A stretch of 6,463 nt of DNA, taken from positions 1 to 6,463 of the forward strand of contig JAKCCP010000067.1 in NCBI GenBank assembly GCA_021841985.1, written 5' to 3'. Below the pieces are notes generated by a model. The model was not told the DNA's origin. It made no database searches and saw only the letters and a program-made list of their open reading frames with translations. The translations under genes and the position numbers were made by a program. This document shows positions 1-5,915 of this stretch, in pieces. Within the stretch, counting starts at the first letter, position 1. Every line of letters begins with the position of its first letter. The stretch is from Pseudomonadota bacterium. Lineage in GTDB: Bacteria; Pseudomonadota; Alphaproteobacteria; Acetobacterales; Acetobacteraceae.

Positions 1-1
1 T

Positions 2-484
2 ATTGGAAGCGATAAATGTGTTTTCATCTACAACGCGAACAAAAATCGCTTCGTTGGTAATTGGTTCGAACGGTGCGGGATCGGGATTCATTTCACTGCG
101 GGATCGGAGGGTAACTCTATCACCGGCAATGCCTTCATAGACAATAGAAATCAAGTCAAATATGTTGGTACGCGCTATCTGGATTGGGCAGAGAACGGGC
201 GCGGCAACTACTGGAGCGATAATCCGGCTTTTGATCTCCAAGGACGAGGCATTGCTGATACTGCCTATCGCCCGAACGATATCGTCGATCAAGTGGTCTG
301 GCGCGCGCCGGCCGCGAAATTGTTGCTCAACAGTCCGGCGGTCGAGGTGTTGCGCTGGGCGCAGGCGACGTTTCCAGCGCTCCATCCCGGTGGTGTCATC
401 GATAGCGCGCCGCTGATGGCGCCCGTCCGCCCGCCAGCGCTCGCGCGCCTCGATCGCGCATCTGAGGCAGGTGAGCGCCCGTGA
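2..484 (+). CDS. nosD: NosD, periplasmic copper-maturation protein (C-terminal part)
   Basis: This is the last 160 codons of NosD; the 5' end lies outside the window. NosD is a periplasmic right-handed beta-helix protein (carbohydrate-binding/CASH repeats) that works with NosF and NosY to assemble the CuZ centre of nitrous oxide reductase. The frame from base 2 reads through beta-helix-like repeats rich in Asn and Gly (for example NRFVGNWFERCG, near the start) into the NosD-typical segment GRGNYWSDNPAFDL, then YRPNDIVDQVVW, LLLNSPAVEVLRWAQ and FPALHPGGVID. The stop TGA is at 482-484 and overlaps the GTG start of nosF by four bases. Gene order and the signature segments make the call firm. Confidence 0.95.
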   Translation: MGSDKCVFIYNANKNRFVGNWFERCGIGIHFTAGSEGNSITGNAFIDNRNQVKYVGTRYLDWAENGRGNYWSDNPAFDLQGRGIADTAYRPNDIVDQVVWRAPAAKLLLNSPAVEVLRWAQATFPALHPGGVIDSAPLMAPVRPPALARLDRASEAGERP

Positions 485-1380
485 TCCCGCGCACTATTGT
501 GCTCGAGCATGTCTCCAAAACCTTTGGCAACCAGGTCGCGGTGGGCGACGTTGATCTCGCCCTTGCCGCTGGAGAATGCATCGGGCTAGTCGGCCATAAT
601 GGCGCGGGGAAGACCACGCTGATCAAGCTGATGCTCGGGCTTTTGCGTCCCGATTCGGGCCATATCAGCGTGCTCGGCGCGGATCCCGCCGGGCATCAAG
701 CGGCCCAGACAAGGCGTGTGGTCGGATATCTTCCGGAAAATGTCGCGCTCTATCCAGCGCTCACCGGAGAGGAGACGCTCACCTTCTATGCTCGCCTGAA
801 GGGAATTGCACCCGTGGTGGCGCGGCCGCTGCTCGCCCGGGTCGGGCTTTCGGCGGAGGCGATCCGGCGGTCGGTCCGCACCTATTCCAAAGGCATGCGT
901 CAGCGTCTCGCTCTCGCGCAGGCCATGCTCGGGGCGCCGCGTTTGTTGCTGCTCGATGAGCCGACCACCGGACTCGATCCGGCGCTTCGCCAGAGTTTCT
1001 ATGAAATCCTCCACGATTTACGCGATCGTGGCGCAACCGTTTTGCTGTCATCGCACCAACTCGCGGAACTGGAGGGTGAGGTAGACCGCGTGGTGGTAAT
1101 GAATCAGGGCCGCAAAATGGCTGATGGAGACCTACAGCATTTGCGTCGGCTCGCGGGCATTACACCACGTGTACGAATTCGCCTGACTAGTGCGAAGGCG
1201 TCTCCACCCGTGGGCTGGCGACCGGTTGGGGATGGCGTGTGGGAAATCCCGTCCGCCGAGGAGGAAATCGCTGACCGGCTTCGTGCGCTGCCCGTTGATG
1301 TCGTGATGGTCGAAATCCTAAGACCTACGCTCGATAATATCTATGCTGCGTTTCTGCGTCGTCCGGGAGATGCAGCATGA
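481..1380 (+). CDS. nosF: NosF, ABC transporter ATP-binding protein for CuZ assembly
   Basis: NosF is a 299-residue cytoplasmic ATPase of the NosDFY complex, which drives maturation of nitrous oxide reductase. All nucleotide-binding motifs are visible: Walker A GHNGAGKTT at residues 38-46, a YLPEN Q-loop region at 83-87 with Glu where many ABC proteins have Gln, signature YSKGMRQR at 135-142, Walker B LLLLDEP at 155-161 with catalytic E160, D-loop GLDP at 164-167 and H-loop H192. The start is GTG, chosen because AGGTGAG (469-475) sits five bases upstream and the GTGA overlap with the nosD stop fits the rest of the operon. Length matches the family. The stop overlaps the nosY start as ATGA. 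Confidence 0.96.
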   Translation: MIPRTIVLEHVSKTFGNQVAVGDVDLALAAGECIGLVGHNGAGKTTLIKLMLGLLRPDSGHISVLGADPAGHQAAQTRRVVGYLPENVALYPALTGEETLTFYARLKGIAPVVARPLLARVGLSAEAIRRSVRTYSKGMRQRLALAQAMLGAPRLLLLDEPTTGLDPALRQSFYEILHDLRDRGATVLLSSHQLAELEGEVDRVVVMNQGRKMADGDLQHLRRLAGITPRVRIRLTSAKASPPVGWRPVGDGVWEIPSAEEEIADRLRALPVDVVMVEILRPTLDNIYAAFLRRPGDAA

Positions 1381-2201
1381 ACGTTATTTTCGCTATCGCT
1401 GACAAGGAGATTCACGACGGGCTTCGCAATCGCTGGGTGATAGCGGTCACCGTGCTGCTCGCCCTATTCGCGCTAACCCTCGCGTTTCTCGGTGCCAGCC
1501 CGACCGGGACAGTGCGCACCGGTGCCCTGACCGTTACCGTCGTCAGCCTCTCCAGCCTGTCGATTTTTCTTCTACCCTTGATCGCGCTGTTGCTGTCTTT
1601 CGATGCTATCGTCGGCGAGATAGCGGGGGGCACGCTTGCCCTTCTGCTGGCGTATCCTGTCGCGCGCTGGCAGGTCGTCGTCGGTAAATTCCTTGGCCAT
1701 TCGGTGATCCTCACCATTGCGACAACTATCGGTTATGGCTGCGCCGGCGCCGCGATTGCGGCGAGCACGGGGAGCGATGGCGGCTGGGGTGGGTTTTTGT
1801 TGCTCATCGCCTCTTCTATTCTGCTCGGTATCGCCTTCGTCGCCATCGGTTATGTCATCAGCGTCACCGTCAATGACCGCGCCGCCGCCGCCGGGTTCGC
1901 GATCGGCGTCTGGCTGGTTTTCGTGCTGATCTTCGACATGGCTTTGCTCGGCGCACTGGTTGCCGACCAGGGGCGCCTGTTGAGCGCGCAAATCGTCAAC
2001 TGGCTGCTGTTGTTCAATCCGGCAGACGCGTATCGGATGCTTAATCTTGGAGCGACATCGGATGCACGCTTGTTCTCCGGCATGGCCGGACTGGCCGGCG
2101 ATTTTCGTTATTCGCCGGCGGTGATGGCTGCAGCGCTCGGGCTGTGGACGGCGATCCCGCTCGGCATCGCGGTCGTCCTTTTCCAAAGGAGGCAGATATG
2201 A
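1377..2201 (+). CDS. nosY: NosY, ABC transporter permease for CuZ assembly
   Basis: NosY is the inner-membrane permease of the NosDFY complex, 274 residues, the usual size. Six hydrophobic segments can be read at roughly residues 18-40, 55-76, 105-130, 138-165, 172-195 and 250-270. The N-terminal cytoplasmic stretch IADKEIHDGLRNRW is typical of NosY and related ABC-2 permeases, as is the EIAGGTLALLLAYP loop after segment 2, which probably contacts NosF. The longer soluble stretch between segments 5 and 6 would lie in the periplasm, where NosD docks. The ATG at 1377 overlaps the nosF stop (ATGA) and has GGGAGA six bases upstream. Its stop overlaps the nosL start. Confidence 0.95.
   Translation: MNVIFAIADKEIHDGLRNRWVIAVTVLLALFALTLAFLGASPTGTVRTGALTVTVVSLSSLSIFLLPLIALLLSFDAIVGEIAGGTLALLLAYPVARWQVVVGKFLGHSVILTIATTIGYGCAGAAIAASTGSDGGWGGFLLLIASSILLGIAFVAIGYVISVTVNDRAAAAGFAIGVWLVFVLIFDMALLGALVADQGRLLSAQIVNWLLLFNPADAYRMLNLGATSDARLFSGMAGLAGDFRYSPAVMAAALGLWTAIPLGIAVVLFQRRQI
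2186..2192 (+). promoter_or_regulatory. Strong Shine-Dalgarno of nosL
   Basis: AAAGGAGG, an almost complete anti-16S match, sits inside the end of nosY, five bases before ATG 2198. It decides the nosL start against the upstream in-frame ATG at 2144 and suggests nosL is translated efficiently. Confidence 0.85.
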
Positions 2202-2722
2202 AGGGGAGATCGGCCGCCATCGTCGGCGCGCTCCTGCTCGCCGCTTTGGGGGCGTCGGTGCTAATCCCACGCGGCACGCCGCCCCCGCCCCCGCCGCCGC
2301 AGGAAATTACCACCTCGTCCAGCGCGCAATTCTGTGGCATGCTGCTCAGCGAGCATATCGGGCCCAAAGGCCAAATCTTCCTGCGCACTTCGGCAAAGCC
2401 GCTGTGGTTTGCCTCCATTCGCGACATGATCGCGTTTCTCCGCCTGCCGGACATGCCGAAGGATGTGGTGGTTGCGTACGTCACCGACATGGGCCGTGCC
2501 ACCGACGAGGCACATCCCGCCCCAGGATCGTGGATCGACGCCCATCGAGCCTTCTATGTCATCGGCAGCACCCAATTGAGCGGGATGAACACGGCGGAAG
2601 CGGTGCCGTTTGCCGACGCAGAAGCCGCGCAACGCTTCAGCGCCGCGCATGGCGGGCGCGTGGTTTCCTTTGCTGACATCCCGGATAGCTACGTTTTCCC
2701 CAATACCGGAGCCGGAACATGA
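2198..2722 (+). CDS. nosL: NosL, copper chaperone for nitrous oxide reductase (no lipobox)
   Basis: NosL delivers Cu(I) to the NosDFY machinery outside the cytoplasm. This form has 174 residues. The start at 2198 is chosen over an in-frame ATG at 2144 because a perfect AAAGGAGG (2186-2192) lies five bases upstream and the codon overlaps the nosY stop (ATGA). A basic N terminus and hydrophobic segment (residues 6-23) are followed by a run of seven prolines (28-34), then the family's CxM copper motif FCGM with C46 and M48, and the conserved blocks WIDAHRAFYVIGS and SGMNTAEAVPF. Most NosL proteins are lipoproteins with a lipobox Cys. Here the leader has no Cys at all, C46 being the only one in the protein, so it is probably membrane-anchored by the leader or freely periplasmic. 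Confidence 0.92.
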   Translation: MKGRSAAIVGALLLAALGASVLIPRGTPPPPPPPQEITTSSSAQFCGMLLSEHIGPKGQIFLRTSAKPLWFASIRDMIAFLRLPDMPKDVVVAYVTDMGRATDEAHPAPGSWIDAHRAFYVIGSTQLSGMNTAEAVPFADAEAAQRFSAAHGGRVVSFADIPDSYVFPNTGAGT

Positions 2723-3732
2723 ATACATCGCGCCCGAACACTGGCCCACAGCTCCGTCGCCGCCGCTTTCTCGGCATCACCGCCGCAGCGGCCGGGTTTC
2801 CTTTACTGCCTTTCGGCGCGACGGCCGCGACGCCACGGCTTCGCATCTGGCGCGGGGCTGCGCTCGGCGCCGATGCGATGCTGCAGATCCACCACCCCGA
2901 TCCGGTGACCGCAGACCGGCTAATCGCCGCCGCGCTTGCCGAAGTGCGGCGGTTGGAAGCGATCATGAGCCTCTATCAGCCGGACTCCGCACTTATGCGT
3001 CTCAACCGCGCCGGTGCGCTCGATGATCCGCCGCCTGACCTCGTGCGCGTCCTGGGTGAAAGCGCTGAGTATCACGAGCTCATGGGCGGCATGTTCGATG
3101 TCACCGTGCAGCCACTCTGGCAAGTTTATGCGGCGCATTTCTCGCGTCCAGCGCCGGATCCGGCCGGTCCGCCGGCTGCCGCGATTCAGGAAGCGCTCTC
3201 TCGCGTGGGACAGCAATGGGTAGAATATGGGTCGGATCGTATTCGGTTTCGCCGCCCCGGCATGGGCATCACGCTGAATAGCATTGGTCAGGGCTATATC
3301 ACCGACCGCGTCGTCGAATTATTGCGCGCCGGTGGCATTACGCATGCGCTGGTGGATATGGGCAAAATGCGTGCGATCGGCCCGCACCCCTCTGGCGCAC
3401 CCTGGCGCGTCGGTCTCGAAGATCCCGCGTTGCCGGGCACGATCGCGGCTCGGGTCGAAATTCGCGATGAGGCCGTCGGCACCGCCGGCGGGTATGGCAC
3501 GCGTTTCGATGCCGCCGGACGGTTCAACCATATTTTCGACCCTGTCACCGGCGAGACGAGCTGGCGCTTCGCCTCGGTCTCGGTGATCTCACCGACGGCG
3601 ACGGAAGCCAATGTGCTTTCCACGAGCTTCACTCTGATACCGCTGGCGATAGCCGAGGCGGTCATCCGCAAGCGTGGTGTCGTGGCCCATTTCGTCCGCC
3701 CTGACGGTCGTCGCACGATTGTCAGCGGTTAG
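2719..3732 (+). CDS. nosX: NosX, ApbE-like FAD:protein FMN transferase of the nos operon
   Basis: NosX belongs to the ApbE family, periplasmic enzymes that transfer FMN from FAD to a Thr of a target protein; in nos operons the target is thought to be NosR, the electron donor to N2O reductase. It has 337 residues. The leader has a Tat motif, RRRRFLG (residues 13-19), with probable cleavage after GATA near 36, as known for NosX. Family blocks follow: SLYQPDSALMRLN, FDVTVQPLW, LNSIGQGYITDR (Q191, D196), LVDMGKMRAIG (K216), and HIFDPVTG (H271, D274). The usual metal-binding ADALST-type motif reads ANVLST, with N298 in place of Asp and T302 kept. The ATG overlaps the nosL stop, with GGAG at 2708-2711. 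It is the last gene of the operon visible here. Confidence 0.93.
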   Translation: MNTSRPNTGPQLRRRRFLGITAAAAGFPLLPFGATAATPRLRIWRGAALGADAMLQIHHPDPVTADRLIAAALAEVRRLEAIMSLYQPDSALMRLNRAGALDDPPPDLVRVLGESAEYHELMGGMFDVTVQPLWQVYAAHFSRPAPDPAGPPAAAIQEALSRVGQQWVEYGSDRIRFRRPGMGITLNSIGQGYITDRVVELLRAGGITHALVDMGKMRAIGPHPSGAPWRVGLEDPALPGTIAARVEIRDEAVGTAGGYGTRFDAAGRFNHIFDPVTGETSWRFASVSVISPTATEANVLSTSFTLIPLAIAEAVIRKRGVVAHFVRPDGRRTIVSG

Positions 3733-3825
3733 AGCGCGTTCATCCTGAGCGAAATTGCAGACATGCCAATCAATCGTTCTTGGCAAGACGCTGACGCAAT
3801 CCGAGGGAGAGGTGGATGGCAAGTC
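3733..3825. other. Spacer after nosX with a small inverted repeat
   Basis: No gene is supported here. The only structure seen is a 6-base inverted repeat, TGCCAA (3764-3769) and TTGGCA (3780-3785), with a 10-base loop, 31 bases after the nosX stop. No T-run follows, so it does not qualify as a rho-independent terminator. The stretch ends where recognisable IS630 coding sequence begins, so it may include a remnant of that element's end; this is inference. Confidence 0.5.
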
Positions 3826-4045
3826 CTGGCCATCGCGCGCGTGCTCCAGTGCGTCGCGGCACGCGGCATCGTCTCCAGCGTCGTCACCACTCCGGCGATC
3901 TTGTCGTTGCCGATCTTGCGGGGTGCGCCCGGCCGGGGTTAGTCAAGCAGTCCATCCAGACGCCGCGCCGCGAACCACGTGTGCCAGCTTGCCACCTTGA
4001 CCCGTGTGACGCCCTGCCGCTCGGCGATTACAAGATGGACACCTT
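3826..4045 (-). pseudogene. IS630-family transposase remnant with in-frame stop
   Basis: Read on the - strand, one frame gives IAERQGVTRVKVASW, then FAARRLDGLLD, a TAA stop at 3941-3939, and straight on in the same frame PRPGAPRKIGNDKIAGVV followed by TLETMPRAATHWSTRAMA. This matches the middle of IS630-family transposases: the helix-turn-helix, the RLDGLLDEPRPGAPR linker and the THWSTRSMA block. The stop takes the place where the family has Glu (GAA to TAA, one base). Sequence similarity stops at about 3826, so the whole DDE catalytic half is missing, and fades upstream at about 4045, near where the IS5-type DNA begins. It is a dead fragment. Boundaries are estimates to within about 20 bases. 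Confidence 0.8.
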
Positions 4046-4073
4046 CGAAAATCCTCGCGTTTTTGAGGCGGCC

Positions 4074-4790
4074 GTGATTCCCTTGGTTCTGCTTTGTGGG
4101 GGTAATCACGGGTGCGGGTATTCCGGGGTTTTTCGATTTTGATGAGCGTCTGGAGGAGCTTTCGGCCAAAGGCGACGATCTGGAGCGCCTGAACTCGGTG
4201 GTCGATTTCGAGGTGTTCCGGCCGGCACTGGAAGCGGCCGTGCCGCGAGCCAGCCGCGCGAAGGGTGGTCGGCCGCCGTTCGATGCCGTGCTCATGTTCA
4301 AGGTCTTGATCCTTCAGACCATGCACTCGCTCTCGGACGGGCGCACGGAATATCTGACCAAAGACCGGCTCTCGTTCGTGCGCTTCCTCGGCCTGTCGCT
4401 GAGCCACGGCGTGCCGGACGCCAACACGATCTGGACTTTCCGCGAGGCGCTGAAAAAGGCCGACACCGTGGGGCGCTGTTCGCCCGCTTCGACGCGGCGT
4501 TACGCGCCGGCGGCTTTCTTGCTATGCGCGGCCAGATCGTCGATGCCACCATCGTGGCCGCGCCGAAGCAGCGCAACACAAAGGACGAGAAGCAGGCGAT
4601 CCGCGAAGGCCGCATCCCCTACGCCTGGAAAGACAAGCCCGCGAAGATCGCGCAAAAGGACCGCGACGCGCGCTGGACCGTCAAATACATCAAGGCCAAG
4701 CCACAGGAGGATGGAACCAAGCAGGCCGATCTGGCGATTCCGGCCTTCGGCTATAAGAACCACATCGCCATCGATCGCGGGTACGGCTGC
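4074..4790 (+). mobile_element. Truncated IS5-family insertion sequence
   Basis: This is the stretch covered by an IS5-type transposase and its short 5' flank. Upstream it abuts the IS630 remnant. Downstream the transposase reading stops at about 4785-4795, where DUF499-like coding sequence starts, so the right end with its terminal repeat is gone. A pair GTGATT (4074-4079) and AATCAC (4104-4109), extended by CCC and GGG across a one-base bulge, flanks the presumed start. I cannot tell whether it is part of the left terminal repeat. The exact left end and target duplication are not visible. Confidence 0.6.
4096..4790 (+). pseudogene. IS5-family transposase, frameshifted and C-terminally truncated
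   Basis: The transposase is read in two frames. Frame one (from GTG 4096) gives IPGFFDFDERLEELS, VVDFEVFRPALEAA, KGGRPPFDAVLMFK and TIWTFREALKKA. From about 4476 the match continues in the next frame as LFARFDAALRAGGFLAM, QIVDATIVAAPKQRNT, KPAKIAQKDRDARWTVKY and FGYKNHIAIDRGYG. A single missing base between 4470 and 4476 explains the switch. The first catalytic Asp (in IVDATIVAAP) is kept, but the sequence ends before the segment carrying the other two DDE residues. Relatives usually start just before PGFFD, where this copy has ATT (4120-4122), so the native start may also be lost. It is non-functional on at least two counts. Confidence 0.85.
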
Positions 4791-4794
4791 CGCC

Positions 4795-5328
4795 AGCGGC
4801 ATGTTGCCGGCCCCCTTAGCTTACGCGGAGCGGTGGGACGAAAAGTCGGACACCTGTCTCGGACTGTTGGTGGAACGGGCCGGCAACGCGCCGGTGGTCT
4901 TCGATAGCGATAGTGTCATCATCAAGCCGGACGTGGCGGAAGCGCACCGCCCCGTGCCGGCCCAACCCTCAGCTCGCCGAACTACGGCAGGACCCGACGA
5001 AAAGCCGCCAGGATTTAGCGAGCCGTCCGCCGGCGACTCCCCGCCGCCACCGCCCATCGAGAGAAAGCCGACCCGGTTCACCGGGGCAGTCATGATCTCG
5101 CCGGATCGGCCCGCGCGGGATATCCATCAGATCGTCGAGGTCATTGTGGAGCAGCTGACGACACTGCCGGGCAGCCAGGTCAAGCTTCGACTCGAGATCG
5201 AGGCGGATGTGCCAGGTGGCCTGGAGCGTGCCAAGGTGCGGACGTTGATCGAGAACGCCAACACGCTCGGGTTCATTGAGAGGTCGGTTGAGCAGGGTCT
5301 GGGAGGCGCGCTTGTTCGACAGGGCTGA
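4795..5328 (+). pseudogene. C-terminal remnant of a DUF499-type ATPase (anti-phage island gene)
   Basis: From about 4795 the frame reads LPAPLAYAERWDEKSDTCLG, then GNAPVVFDSDSVIIKPD, a Pro-rich linker, RFTGAVMISPDRPARDIHQ, VEQLTTLPGSQVKLRLEI and RAKVRTLIENANTLGFIE, ending at TGA 5326-5328. I recognise this as the C-terminal end of the large DUF499 ATPases, which usually exceed 1000 residues and sit beside DUF1156 methyltransferase-like genes in anti-phage islands. Only about 178 codons remain. The ATPase core is missing, and the 5' side is replaced by the truncated IS5 transposase, so it is a relic. The frame is otherwise clean, which suggests recent loss. The family call is from memory and not confirmed by a search. 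Confidence 0.72.
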
Positions 5329-5499
5329 CCCAAACGGGCTTGGTGTCGGCGTCCAGGCAGTGCCGCACCTAGCCGCGCGCCCGCCACGGCCCGCTTCCGG
5401 CGGCTTCCCCAGTGCTTCCCCAACCATGGCTTGGAGGCTGGGGAAGAAAAAAGCAGCCCCAGAGGACCGCTCTAACCTACTGAGGTTCTTTAGAAAACC
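5329..5499. repeat. Non-coding stretch with CTTCCCCA repeats and a long hairpin
   Basis: No credible gene is seen. CTTCCCCA occurs twice in direct orientation (5404-5411 and 5415-5422), and its complement TGGGGAAG follows at 5439-5446. The second copy can form an 8-base-pair hairpin with a 16-base loop. An A-run (5447-5452) follows on the + strand, so it is not an intrinsic terminator for either strand. A smaller hairpin AACCT-ACTG-AGGTT lies near 5474-5487. The stretch separates the DUF499 tail from the tRNA-Gly fragment. Repeats flanking a tRNA scar may be recombinase-binding sites, but that is speculation. Confidence 0.5.
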
Positions 5500-5553
5500 T
5501 GGAGCGGGCGAAGGAATTCGAACCCTCGACCCCAACCTTGGCAAAAGGTTGCG
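5500..5553 (-). pseudogene. tRNA-Gly(GCC) 3' fragment, probable attachment-site scar
   Basis: On the - strand this reads as the 3' half of a glycine tRNA: anticodon stem/loop with GCC, variable loop, T-arm with GGTTCGAAT, acceptor CGCCCGC, discriminator T and encoded CCA. The 5' half (acceptor, D-arm) is absent: the sequence beyond 5553 does not pair with the acceptor. There is decay too. The loop side has two extra T residues relative to the usual CAACC-TTGCCAA-GGTTG, and the normally invariant G53-C61 pair is G-T. Integrases of islands and ICEs commonly target the 3' end of this tRNA, so the fragment is best read as an att site left by insertion or excision. Confidence 0.8.
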
Positions 5554-5723
5554 AGAAGCTGCGCGAGCTATCTCAGCGGCGCCATCATCCATTACCCGCA
5601 GATCCGGCCAACCAACCAGATCGTCGGAGGCCCACCCACTCGGCGCTTGCCGCCGGTGATTCCTAGGCGATTCCTAACTCCGTAGCGCCCCTTCCGGGAA
5701 TTCTACCAAGCTATTGATTTCTT
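5554..5723. other. Non-coding gap between the tRNA-Gly scar and tRNA-Lys
   Basis: No gene is supported. The only repeat noticed is GATTCCTA occurring twice, three bases apart, at about 5658-5676. No hairpin with a T-run suited to ending tRNA-Lys transcription (- strand) is evident. If the tRNA-Gly fragment is an att site, this side, adjoining its broken 5' end, should be the terminal DNA of the inserted element. Confidence 0.4.
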
Positions 5724-5799
<76 letters not shown>

Positions 5800-5814
5800 T
5801 TTAAGGCCGCGCGG

Positions 5815-5843
5815 TTGTAGCAGGCGGGTTCGCGCCTGTGAAG
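5815..5843 (-). promoter_or_regulatory. Probable sigma-70-type promoter of tRNA-Lys
   Basis: On the - strand, a -35 element CTTCAC (5843-5838), a 17-base spacer and a -10 element CTACAA (5820-5815) lie directly upstream of the tRNA. The elements are close to the alphaproteobacterial housekeeping consensus CTTGAC/CTATAT. Transcription would begin about 8-10 bases before the tRNA. The spacer contains a perfect inverted repeat, CAGGCG/CGCCTG around a GGTTCG loop (5821-5838). Confidence 0.65.
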
Positions 5844-5915
5844 CGTCTCCGTGGGCAATATCAACTTAACCAGCCGCCCAGGATTCCCGAATAAATCTTC
5901 GAACGTGGCAATGAC

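Noticed and set aside
2144..2197. Earlier nosL start at the in-frame ATG 2144
   Set aside because: It would add 18 charged residues before the leader, lacks a good ribosome binding site and overlaps nosY by 58 bases, while ATG 2198 has a perfect AAAGGAGG.
1572..2270. A 232-codon - strand ORF antisense to nosY
   Set aside because: It is an Arg/Gln-rich shadow frame with no family features, over a clearly conserved membrane protein gene in a GC-rich genome.
4450..4476. Programmed -1 frameshifting at GAAAAAG in the IS5 transposase
   Set aside because: The heptamer is imperfect for -1 slippage, and the homologous reading stays in the first frame past it to about 4467. A one-base deletion fits better, and the gene is truncated anyway.
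5404..5452. Rho-independent terminator formed by the CTTCCCCA hairpin
   Set aside because: The run after the stem on the + strand is A, and on the - strand the T-run precedes the stem, so neither strand has the required stem followed by U-run.
4969..5592. A 207-codon - strand ORF over the DUF499 tail and tRNA-Gly fragment
   Set aside because: It is antisense to the recognisable DUF499 frame and reads through a tRNA (RLGSRVRIPSPAPGF, a typical tRNA translation artefact).
5276..5659. A 127-codon + strand ORF containing GAGEGIRTLDPNLGK
   Set aside because: This peptide is the translation of the antisense strand of a tRNA-Gly gene, a well-known source of false proteins. The rest overlaps the DUF499 tail in another frame and non-coding DNA.
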